Source: Deltaproteobacteria bacterium (GTDB lineage Bacteria > Desulfobacterota > DSM-4660 > Desulfatiglandales > HGW-15). Taken from it: a stretch of DNA of 6,376 nt. The translations under genes and the position numbers were made by a program. The notes beneath the pieces are model-generated. The model was not told the origin of the DNA and ran no database searches. It was given only the letters and a program-made list of their open reading frames with translations. The DNA lies in assembly GCA_020342025.1 (NCBI GenBank), contig CP070840.1, positions 945,482-951,857 on the forward strand. The letters are read 5' to 3'. This document shows positions 1-4,629 of this stretch, in pieces; the stretch's first letter is position 1; every line of letters starts with the position of its first letter.

Positions 1-87
1 ATTAGTGATGAGAAGCATAAATCACTTGAGGGAGATTCTGAACTCTTGGGGAAAAAATTGTGGCGTTTTTACGATAAAGTAAGATGA
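1..87 (+). CDS. Possible C-terminal end of an upstream gene (partial)
   Basis: Frame 1 is open from the window edge to a TGA at 85-87, giving 28 residues that end in GKKLWRFYDKVR. The mixed charged and aromatic composition looks like a normal soluble protein end. The only support is the open frame and its position ahead of a repeat-rich spacer. Frame 2 is open to 82 as well, so the choice of frame is uncertain. I do not recognise the family. Confidence 0.3.
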   Translation: MSDEKHKSLEGDSELLGKKLWRFYDKVR

Positions 88-103
88 AAAGCCTCTGGCA
101 TCA

Positions 104-151
104 TAGCCTCCCGGCCTCCTAGCCTCCTAGCCTTCTAGCTTTCTCTCCTCC
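104..151. repeat. Degenerate octamer tandem repeat, six units
   Basis: Six consecutive 8-nt units read TAGCCTCC, CGGCCTCC, TAGCCTCC, TAGCCTTC, TAGCTTTC and TCTCCTCC, followed by AAGCAT (152-157). A shorter copy of the same array, with the same CCAAGCAT end and the same orientation, lies at 2351-2372 ahead of the histidine kinase gene. This suggests a dispersed intergenic repeat family. No function can be read from it. Confidence 0.7.
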
Positions 152-227
152 AAGCATGTTGATTATCTCAGTCCTTTCCTTAGTCAAAAAACAGAGATTT
201 CGAGGCTCAAAATCAGGTGTCCCCCGA

Positions 228-257
228 TTGAAAAGCTGGAATGGAAGAACGTATAGG
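228..257 (+). promoter_or_regulatory. Possible sigma70-type promoter for the ComEA-like gene
   Basis: TTGAAA (228-233) and TATAGG (252-257) are separated by 18 nt and lie 39 nt upstream of the start codon at 297. The -35 box matches the consensus at 5 of 6 positions and the -10 box at 4 of 6. Assigned by eye only. Confidence 0.3.
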
Positions 258-296
258 AACTGGAGAAAAAGGGGGGCGTAACTAAGGAGGGTTGAA

Positions 297-578
297 ATGA
301 GGAATGGGAAAAAGGTTCTAGGCTTGTTACTTGTGGTAGCGGTTGTCCTCGCTTTTGTTCCGGCTTTGTGGGCAGGAGAGACGGAAAAGGTTAACATCAA
401 CACAGCGACAGTGGAAGAGATTGCCAAGCTCGAGAAGATTGGGCCTAGCTACGCGGAACGCATTGTGCAGTATCGAAAGGAACATGGTCCTTTTGAGAAG
501 CCGGAGGACCTCATGAAAGTGAAAGGCATTGGCCCTAAGACGTTTGAGCTGAATAAAGACAGAATATCTGTTGATTAA
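297..578 (+). CDS. ComEA-family exported helix-hairpin-helix DNA-binding protein
   Basis: This is a short exported protein of 93 residues. Residues 1-26 form a signal peptide: basic MRNGKK, then a hydrophobic core LGLLLVVAVVLAFVPAL, with likely cleavage near A26. The rest is a compact ComEA C-terminal domain. It begins VNINTA (32-37) and has two helix-hairpin-helix motifs, with hairpins at IGP (48-50) and GIGP (77-80). That fold binds double-stranded DNA through the backbone. Family members can be periplasmic DNA receptors in transformation, but this one lacks the membrane-anchored N-terminal region of Bacillus ComEA and has no competence genes nearby. The uptake role is therefore only an inference. 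The start is well supported by AAGGAGG at 284-290, 6 nt before ATG. Such short forms are common in Gram-negative bacteria. Confidence 0.88.
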   Translation: MRNGKKVLGLLLVVAVVLAFVPALWAGETEKVNINTATVEEIAKLEKIGPSYAERIVQYRKEHGPFEKPEDLMKVKGIGPKTFELNKDRISVD

Positions 579-623
579 AATCTCACCTAGCCCTCCTTTT
601 TCAACCAACGACCAACACTGATG

Positions 624-630
624 AAAGGAG
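624..630 (+). promoter_or_regulatory. Ribosome binding site that decides the DUF6429 start
   Basis: AAAGGAG lies 11 nt before the ATG at 642. It also lies inside the longer reading frame that could begin at ATG 621, which has no Shine-Dalgarno sequence of its own. This favours 642 as the true start. Confidence 0.65.
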
Positions 631-641
631 AAACCGAGATC

Positions 642-887
642 ATGGAATACGATAAGGACAGAGTAGATGAAGTCACATTGGCCCTGCTGTATCTTGTCAT
701 GCATGATGAGGAGGATTATGGAGCGAGGGCCTGGAAAGGATTTGATTGGGATACGATGGATCGGCTGCATGAAAGAGGATTCATCGGAAACCCTGTGAAT
801 AAAGCGAGATCGGTTACTGTTTCACCAGAGGGATACAAGAGAGCCAAGGAATTATTCGAAAAGCATTTTGTGAGAAGGCCTATGTAA
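642..887 (+). CDS. DUF6429 family small protein
   Basis: This is an 81-residue acidic soluble protein of the DUF6429 type. The features I recognise are the N-terminal block YDKDRVDEVTLALLYL, a central RAWKGFDWDTMDRLHERGFI and a C-terminal region with VSPEGYKRAKELFEKHF. The middle and end resemble a winged-helix arrangement, with a helix, then 'LHERGFI', then a strand and a last helix. That would allow nucleic-acid binding, but it is only a resemblance and no function is established that I know of. No signal peptide or membrane segment is seen. An alternative start at 621 would add seven residues (MKGETEI), but the AAAGGAG at 624-630 favours 642. It lies 63 nt after the ComEA-like gene and could share its transcript. 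A short hairpin overlaps its stop codon. Confidence 0.8.
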   Translation: MEYDKDRVDEVTLALLYLVMHDEEDYGARAWKGFDWDTMDRLHERGFIGNPVNKARSVTVSPEGYKRAKELFEKHFVRRPM

Positions 888-896
888 AGGCTTCTC
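872..896 (+). terminator. Hairpin over the DUF6429 stop codon, weak terminator candidate
   Basis: GAGAAG (872-877) pairs with CTTCTC (891-896). After a bulged G878, CCT (879-881) pairs with AGG (888-890), leaving a 6-nt loop that contains the TAA stop. No T-run follows, so intrinsic termination is doubtful. It could instead be a 3'-end stabilising hairpin. Confidence 0.3.
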
Positions 897-1014
897 GGCT
901 TTGAGCCCCACACCTCAATCCTTGCCAATAAATGGCCGGCGGGGTGTTCTCTGAGTAAAGTAAAAAAAATCGACGAACAAAACACTTCACCGTTTCAAGA
1001 TGGAAAAAAGGCTT

Positions 1015-1047
1015 TTACCGATTTCAGCCTAAGGCTAGTTTCGGTAA
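1015..1047 (+). repeat. REP-like palindrome, copy 1
   Basis: The outer stem is TTACCGA (1015-1021) with TCGGTAA (1041-1047). The inner stem is AGCC (1026-1029) with GGCT (1033-1036), with loop TAA. Two unpaired 4-nt arms, TTTC and AGTT, lie between the stems. The architecture is 7-4-4-3-4-4-7. Confidence 0.88.
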
Positions 1048-1075
1048 TATGTGATCGGCCAAATGGTAGGTCCCT

Positions 1076-1108
1076 TTACCGATTTCGGCTCAAAGCTGTT
1101 TTCGGTAA
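1076..1108 (+). repeat. REP-like palindrome, copy 2
   Basis: The outer stem is TTACCGA with TCGGTAA. The inner stem is GGCT (1087-1090) with AGCT (1094-1097), with loop CAA. Compared with copy 1, the innermost C-G pair has become T-A, so pairing is preserved by changes on both sides. Same length and orientation as copy 1. The spacer from copy 1 is 28 nt. Confidence 0.88.
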
Positions 1109-1119
1109 TGTTTAGACTT

Positions 1120-1152
1120 TTACCGATCTCAGCTAAAGGCTGATTTCGGTAA
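1120..1152 (+). repeat. REP-like palindrome, copy 3
   Basis: The outer stem is TTACCGA with TCGGTAA. The inner stem is AGCT (1131-1134) with GGCT (1138-1141), closed by a T-G wobble, with loop AAA. C1130 and G1142 can add a fifth inner pair. It lies 11 nt after copy 2 and 51 nt before the transposase start codon. Confidence 0.88.
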
Positions 1153-1203
1153 CCGGCTCAGCATCTGTTTTGCAGCTAAATTCCGATTGTTGCTTATGAA
1201 GCA

Positions 1204-2121
1204 GTGGACCCAATTGAGTTAATTAAACAAGGAAAGATCAAAAGGTTTTTCCGAGCGACAAGAAAGCTGAACACCCCTAATCTCGTTTATCACATCACTC
1301 AGAGGGCAGCCGGCAGCGAGCCGCTCTTCTTAGAAGATAATGACTACCTATTCATGTTAGGCCTTCTAAAAGAAATTGCCCAAAATAACGCGCTAAGGAT
1401 GTATGCCTTTTGCCTGATGCCAAACCACGTTCATTTGTTATTAAGCCCAATGGAAGAAAATCTCTCTGATGCCATGAGAGACCTTTTTGCACGATACGCG
1501 ATGAAGTTCAATCGGAAGTATGAAAGAAAAGGTCACTTATTTGGGGGGCCTTACAGACAGGCTCTGTGCTTGCATAACAGTTACGTTCTCGCCGCTTCCC
1601 TTTATATTCACATGAATCCGGTCGAGGCAGACCTGACAAAAGATCCCTTGGAATACCGCTGGTCATCAATTCGGTTGTATTATGAGGATGGCGCTCCAAA
1701 ATCGTTTCTAAATCCTGAGTTCATTTTGAGTCTCTTGTCAGAAAATGAGTTTGAGGGCAGAAGGCGTTACCGGAACTTGCTTAATGCGGGGAGCGAATTA
1801 CCTGCAGGGCATGTTTTGGAGCAAGAAGATGCGATAGAAGACTTCCGATCAAAGCTCGTATCCACGTTTTCTTCTCTCTTCAGGCGCATTGACAAGAAAA
1901 GGCGGATTTCTAACATATCAGGCATGGACCTATTGACTATCGAGGAAATGGAAGAACGGATTAGAGCTGTCAAAAAGGAGTATTCCTTAACTAAACCCTC
2001 AGGTATGAAGGCGCGAAAACACCTCATAGAGCAACTTATCGCTCGAGGCTACAAGCGAGCAGAGATAGCAGGGAGACTAGGTGTATCAATAAAGACAGTT
2101 TACAACATTCTGAAATCTTGA
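1204..2121 (+). CDS. REP-associated tyrosine transposase (RAYT, Y1_Tnp family) with C-terminal helix-turn-helix
   Basis: This 305-residue protein has an N-terminal Y1 transposase domain (about 24-160). The metal-binding HUH motif is H75-V-H77 in MPNHVHLLL. A GHLFGGPYRQ motif sits at 110-119, and the likely nucleophile is Y134 in YIHMNPVEA, aligning with Y115 of the E. coli RAYT (from memory of that sequence). Such enzymes nick single-stranded REP hairpin DNA through a 5'-phosphotyrosine link. The catalytic motifs look intact. The C-terminal half (about 165-305) is an extension, ending in a helix-turn-helix-like segment (about 283-304: YKRAEIAGRLGVSIKTVYNILK) that could bind DNA. E. coli RAYT is much shorter (about 165 residues). 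The start is uncertain: GTG 1204 is the first usual start after the in-frame stop at 1177, but it has no Shine-Dalgarno sequence. Five REP copies flank the gene, pointing to them as substrates. Confidence 0.9.
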   Translation: MDPIELIKQGKIKRFFRATRKLNTPNLVYHITQRAAGSEPLFLEDNDYLFMLGLLKEIAQNNALRMYAFCLMPNHVHLLLSPMEENLSDAMRDLFARYAMKFNRKYERKGHLFGGPYRQALCLHNSYVLAASLYIHMNPVEADLTKDPLEYRWSSIRLYYEDGAPKSFLNPEFILSLLSENEFEGRRRYRNLLNAGSELPAGHVLEQEDAIEDFRSKLVSTFSSLFRRIDKKRRISNISGMDLLTIEEMEERIRAVKKEYSLTKPSGMKARKHLIEQLIARGYKRAEIAGRLGVSIKTVYNILKS

Positions 2122-2205
2122 ATTTGATTGGCATGCGGAAGTTTTTGTCTATTTTCGTTTTCTGGACAACGTGTTATTAAGTAATACGAAAGTAAAAGGC
2201 GTAAT

Positions 2206-2238
2206 TTACCGATTTCGGCCTAAGGCTATTTTCGGTAA
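2206..2238 (+). repeat. REP-like palindrome, copy 4
   Basis: The outer stem is TTACCGA (2206-2212) with TCGGTAA (2232-2238). The inner stem is GGCC (2217-2220) with GGCT (2224-2227), opening with a G-T wobble, with loop TAA. Same 33-nt architecture and orientation as the upstream copies. It starts 84 nt after the transposase stop codon. Confidence 0.88.
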
Positions 2239-2266
2239 TCCACAGTCATTCTTTATTGACAGAGAA

Positions 2267-2299
2267 TTGCCGATTTTTGCCTTAGGCACTTTTCGGTAA
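2267..2299 (+). repeat. REP-like palindrome, copy 5 (most diverged)
   Basis: The outer stem is TTGCCGA with TCGGTAA, so one pair becomes a G-T wobble. The inner stem is TGCC (2278-2281) with GGCA (2285-2288), with loop TTA. The outermost inner pair is T-A here instead of A-T or G-T, again keeping pairing. The spacer from copy 4 is 28 nt. Confidence 0.82.
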
Positions 2300-2309
2300 G
2301 AGCGCTCTT
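2298..2309. repeat. Perfect 12-nt palindrome AAGAGCGCTCTT
   Basis: The palindrome begins on the last two bases of REP copy 5 and is its own reverse complement. It is short enough to be chance or a dimeric protein site. No second copy is seen in the window. Confidence 0.35.
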
Positions 2310-2316
2310 GAGCGCA

Positions 2317-2343
2317 TTCTGTGCAATCTGTGTAATCTGCGGA
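2317..2343. repeat. Three 9-nt tandem units
   Basis: The units TTCTGTGCA, ATCTGTGTA and ATCTGCGGA follow each other without gaps, ahead of the histidine kinase gene. The 9-nt period is clear; the function is unknown. Confidence 0.55.
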
Positions 2344-2350
2344 CCCGTCC

Positions 2351-2372
2351 TCGCCTCCTAGCTTCCAAGCAT
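2351..2372. repeat. Second, shorter copy of the octamer repeat
   Basis: The units TCGCCTCC and TAGCTTCC are followed by AAGCAT. The sequence matches the end of the array at 104-157 in unit, order and terminal CCAAGCAT. It sits 19 nt before the kinase start codon, so it would lie in or next to the translation initiation region of that gene. Confidence 0.5.
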
Positions 2373-2391
2373 ACCCATCGTCGGACTCGTA

Positions 2392-3363
2392 ATGAAAGAA
2401 AACCCTAAGACAAAGAATAAATCTTCGAAATTGGTGGAAAGGATTAAGGGTAGGGTGAAATCGAGAGCCTCAGTACCCAACGGCACCCCAAAAAATCCAG
2501 AAGGTCATAAGCACGGAAATACCGAAGAGTTCAAAAAAGCTGATACGCAATTGCAGATGGAGATAGAAAAGCGCAAGTGGGCAGAGGAGCAGCTGAAAAA
2601 TGCGCGCGAGGAATTGGAAAGGCGCGTTAAAGAACGAACCGCGGAGTTGGTAAAAACACAAGAGCAATTGAGTAAGGCCGTAAGAATTCTTTCAGCTCAT
2701 AAAAGGCAGCTCCGATCCATGGCCTCGCACCATACCATTTCAGAAGAGCGGGAACGGCGGAAGCTTGCGGTGTACCTCCACGATAATATTTGTCAGTCCC
2801 TGGGCGTTGCCAAGATGAAGCTGGATGCCTTGAGGGAGTCCGGCTCCTCTTCCGATTCCATGGCGGCGTTGGATGAGGTTACACAAATCATCAAGTCAAC
2901 GATTCAGGACGTGCGTTCCGTCATGGTGGATCTTAGTCCCCCAGTCCTCCATGAGCTGGGTTTTGAAGCGGCCCTGGAGTGGCTCGCGGAACAATTCCAT
3001 GAACAAAACGCAATACCATGCGGTTATGAAAACGACCAGCATCCCAAACCGCTGGATGAAGATGTTCGTATCCTTCTCTTTCAATCGGTTCGTGAACTGC
3101 TGGTTAATATCATCAAACACGCCCAGGCGAGTAAGGCAAAAATAACGGTTTTGAGAAAGGATGATAATATTCACGTCGTCGTCGAAGATAATGGTGTGGG
3201 GTTTAAGACCTCGCCATATGGCTCCCCAATGGTGGTCGCCAGTGGGTTCGGATTTTTCAGCATCCGTGAGCGGTTGAGTTCCATAGGTGGAAAGATGGAG
3301 ATCAAATCTTGGAAAGGCAAAGGAAGTCGGGTAACGCTGGCCGCACCGCTTAAGCGGTCATAA
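2392..3363 (+). CDS. NarL-type two-component sensor histidine kinase, lacking a recognisable sensor domain
   Basis: This 323-residue cytoplasmic kinase should autophosphorylate on histidine and pass phosphate to the regulator encoded 20 nt downstream. The N-terminus (1-44) is Lys-rich and low complexity. Residues about 45-112 form a coiled coil with the linker signature ELERRVKERTAEL that commonly follows a PAS domain. The HisKA_3 dimerisation domain follows, with phosphoacceptor H130 in ERRKLAVYLHDNICQ. The HDxxxQ pattern (H130, D131, Q135) suggests it also dephosphorylates its partner. The HATPase_c domain has an N-box ELLVNIIKHA (235-244), DNGVG (266-270) and GFGFFSIRERL (285-295). No membrane segment or PAS/GAF domain is present. 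An in-frame stop at 2359 excludes an N-terminal extension. Only a weak GGA (2383-2385) serves as ribosome binding site. The octamer repeat lies just upstream. Confidence 0.92.
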   Translation: MKENPKTKNKSSKLVERIKGRVKSRASVPNGTPKNPEGHKHGNTEEFKKADTQLQMEIEKRKWAEEQLKNAREELERRVKERTAELVKTQEQLSKAVRILSAHKRQLRSMASHHTISEERERRKLAVYLHDNICQSLGVAKMKLDALRESGSSSDSMAALDEVTQIIKSTIQDVRSVMVDLSPPVLHELGFEAALEWLAEQFHEQNAIPCGYENDQHPKPLDEDVRILLFQSVRELLVNIIKHAQASKAKITVLRKDDNIHVVVEDNGVGFKTSPYGSPMVVASGFGFFSIRERLSSIGGKMEIKSWKGKGSRVTLAAPLKRS

Positions 3364-3383
3364 GAATTCAAAGGAGAAAGGTT

Positions 3384-4037
3384 ATGAGCGTACGAATTAT
3401 TTTGGCCGAGGACCACAGGATCACGCGTGAAGGACTCGTTAACCTGCTAAAAGAACGCTCAGATATGGAGGTGGTTGGCGAGGCTGAGAATGGGAGAGAC
3501 GCGGTGAAGTTAGCAAGGGAACTCTCTCCTGATCTTGTTATTATGGATGTGACAATGCCGGATCTGAACGGAATTGATGCAACGCGCATTATTACTTCCG
3601 GATCGAACAGGACCAAGGTGATTGCCTTATCCATGTATTCAGACAAGCAGTTCGTACAGGGAATGATCCAAGCGGGTGCTTCCGGGTATCTGCTCAAGGA
3701 CTGTGCCTTTGAGGAACTGGTCAGTGCCATTCAGGCTGTCATCCATGGTGACACGTACCTGAGCCCCGGGATCGCAGGCATCGTTGTGCAGGATTATTTA
3801 AACAAGCTCACAACCGACAGATCCTCTGCCAACTCAGTCTTGACGACCAGGGAGAGAGAGGTGCTTCAGCTTATCGCTGAAGGCAACAGTACAAAAGAGA
3901 TTGCCGCCCGCCTGAGTGTAAGTGTGAAGACCGTTGAAACCCATAGGCGGCAGATCATGGAAAAACTGGGGATTTTCAGTATAGCGGAACTCACCAAGTA
4001 CGCCATACGAGAAGGATTGACTTCCCTCCACATCTAA
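3384..4037 (+). CDS. NarL/FixJ-family response regulator (REC plus LuxR-type HTH)
   Basis: This is a 217-residue DNA-binding response regulator, the usual length for the family. The receiver domain (about 3-120) has acidic pocket residues E9 and D10, phosphoacceptor D55 in LVIMDVTMPDLNG, S83 at the Thr/Ser switch position and conserved K105 in GYLLKD. The C-terminal LuxR/GerE helix-turn-helix (about 150-214) carries LTTREREVLQLIAEGNSTKEIA followed by the recognition helix around SVKTVETHRRQIMEKL. All key residues are present, so it should be phosphorylated by the kinase ending 20 nt upstream and then bind target promoters. AAGGAG at 3371-3376, 7 nt before ATG, supports the start. The two genes most likely form one operon. 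The regulon cannot be told from sequence. No convincing terminator follows. Confidence 0.95.
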   Translation: MSVRIILAEDHRITREGLVNLLKERSDMEVVGEAENGRDAVKLARELSPDLVIMDVTMPDLNGIDATRIITSGSNRTKVIALSMYSDKQFVQGMIQAGASGYLLKDCAFEELVSAIQAVIHGDTYLSPGIAGIVVQDYLNKLTTDRSSANSVLTTREREVLQLIAEGNSTKEIAARLSVSVKTVETHRRQIMEKLGIFSIAELTKYAIREGLTSLHI

Positions 4038-4082
4038 TTGCCCTCCCACCGAGCAATCCCTCCGGATATCTACACAATCCCA

Positions 4083-4106
4083 TATCACCACCCTGTATCA
4101 CCACCC
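4083..4106. repeat. Direct repeat of TATCACCACCC
   Basis: The 11-mer occurs at 4083-4093 and 4096-4106, separated by TG, giving a 13-nt period. It lies in the spacer after the response regulator gene. It could be a pair of regulator sites or simple slippage. Confidence 0.5.
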
Positions 4107-4123
4107 ACTCACAACTTAAGATG

Positions 4124-4256
4124 AGCGGCCTTACGGCCTTGAGGACCGCTTTGCCCCGGTGGAATAGTTTTTGAGTTCCATGGGAAAAGCTCGAGGAACG
4201 TCCACCTGCGGTGGACTCCAGGGAGGCTGCGCAAAAGGGAAGTTGACAAAAGTCAG
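4124..4256 (+). promoter_or_regulatory. GGA-rich, foldable leader region upstream of trxA
   Basis: The 268-nt spacer between the response regulator and trxA holds a run of possible hairpins. AGCGG (4124-4128) pairs with CCGCT (4146-4150). GTTCC (4175-4179) pairs with GGAAC (4195-4199). TGAC (4244-4247) pairs with GTCA (4252-4255) across an AAAA loop. TCCACC (4201-4206) can pair either with GGTGGA at 4158-4163, enclosing the GTTCC helix, or with GGTGGA at 4210-4215. Counting the trxA ribosome binding site, nine GGA triplets occur between 4143 and 4298. It may be a trxA leader, a separate small RNA, or a terminator region of the preceding operon. I recognise no known riboswitch. Confidence 0.4.
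4200..4216 (+). other. Perfect 7-bp hairpin with TGC loop
   Basis: GTCCACC (4200-4206) pairs exactly with GGTGGAC (4210-4216). No T-run follows, so it is not a standard intrinsic terminator. It competes with the alternative GGTGGA partner at 4158-4163. Confidence 0.55.
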
Positions 4257-4271
4257 AAGGATTGTTAAGTG
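4243..4271 (+). promoter_or_regulatory. Possible sigma70-type promoter for trxAB
   Basis: TTGACA (4243-4248) is a perfect -35 consensus. With a 17-nt spacer the -10 would be TAAGTG (4266-4271), which is a poor match. Transcription would start about 28 nt before the trxA ATG, leaving the foldable region outside the transcript. Confidence 0.3.
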
Positions 4272-4305
4272 ATTCTGAAAAATTGTCTGGTGAAAGGAGA
4301 CCCCA

Positions 4306-4629
4306 ATGTCAAATCTTTTAGAGGTGACCGACGAGACTTTTGACGCGGAGATCGTAAATTCGGATATTCCGGCTCTGGTTGACTTCTGGGCAGCATGGTG
4401 CGGTCCTTGCAGAATGGTGGGCCCGGTGGTAGAGGAGCTGGCCAAAGAATACGCAGGAAAGATAAAAGTGGCCAAGATGGATGTTGACCAGAACCGTCAG
4501 ACGCCCGCCAAATTCGGCATTAGGAACATACCTACACTTCTCTTTTTCAAAGGAGGAGAATTGGCCCAGACCATCGTAGGTGCCCATCCCAAGAGCCATA
4601 TCGAAGAAGAATTGAAGAAATTGCTATAA
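4306..4629 (+). CDS. trxA: Thioredoxin
   Basis: This is a 107-residue classical thioredoxin of standard length. It is a cytoplasmic dithiol reductant that reduces protein disulfides and is recharged by the reductase encoded directly downstream. The active site WCGPC (31-35) supplies C32 and C35. Buried D26 in VDFWA, P40 after the active-site helix, and cis-Pro P76 in IPTLLFF are all present, as is the C-terminal glycine turn (VGAHPK). There is no signal peptide, which fits a cytoplasmic role. AAAGGAG (4293-4299) lies 6 nt before ATG. The stop codon is directly followed by the trxB ATG, so the two are co-transcribed and probably translationally coupled. Confidence 0.97.
   Translation: MSNLLEVTDETFDAEIVNSDIPALVDFWAAWCGPCRMVGPVVEELAKEYAGKIKVAKMDVDQNRQTPAKFGIRNIPTLLFFKGGELAQTIVGAHPKSHIEEELKKLL

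Larger units (their letters stand above)
1015..2299 (+). mobile_element. REP/RAYT unit: REP-like palindromes flanking a Y1 transposase gene
   Basis: A Y1 (HUH) transposase gene is bracketed by five copies of one 33-nt palindrome, three upstream (1015-1152) and two downstream (2206-2299). This is the typical layout of a REPtron, a RAYT gene with its cognate REP elements. RAYT genes are usually single-copy and vertically kept, not self-mobile like an insertion sequence, and no target-site duplication is evident here. The 316-nt spacer 888-1203 holds only the hairpin at 872-896 and REP copies 1-3. The 270-nt spacer 2122-2391 holds REP copies 4-5 and short repeats. Confidence 0.8.

Noticed and set aside
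2..82. Second open frame at the left edge (frame 2, TAA at 80-82)
   Set aside because: Frame 1 gives a more protein-like composition and ends at about the same place. Neither can be proved from so short a stretch.
327..770. 147-codon reverse-strand frame across the ComEA-like and DUF6429 genes
   Set aside because: It overlaps two recognisable + strand genes with good ribosome sites and shows no family features.
897..907. Sixth REP copy from GGCT-TTG-AGCC after the DUF6429 gene
   Set aside because: The inner 4-3-4 hairpin matches the REP pattern, but the TTACCGA/TCGGTAA outer arms are absent.
1015..1152. CRISPR-like array (33-nt repeats, one 28-nt spacer)
   Set aside because: Spacers are 28 and 11 nt, repeats differ at many inner positions in a pairing-preserving way, copies flank a transposase gene, and no cas gene is present. 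REP elements explain it better.
2256..2261. Perfect -35 box TTGACA between REP copies 4 and 5
   Set aside because: No acceptable -10 box lies 16-18 nt downstream; the positions fall in REP copy 5 (TGCCTT, GCCTTA, CCTTAG).
4124..4153. Intrinsic terminator for the two-component operon
   Set aside because: The AGCGG/CCGCT stem is only 5 bp before a mismatch and is followed by just three T residues, so I list it only as part of the foldable region.
4180..4272. 30-codon reading frame upstream of trxA with a Gly/Cys-rich start
   Set aside because: No ribosome binding site precedes the ATG, the stretch overlaps the hairpins, and the composition is what GGA-rich structured DNA would give by chance.
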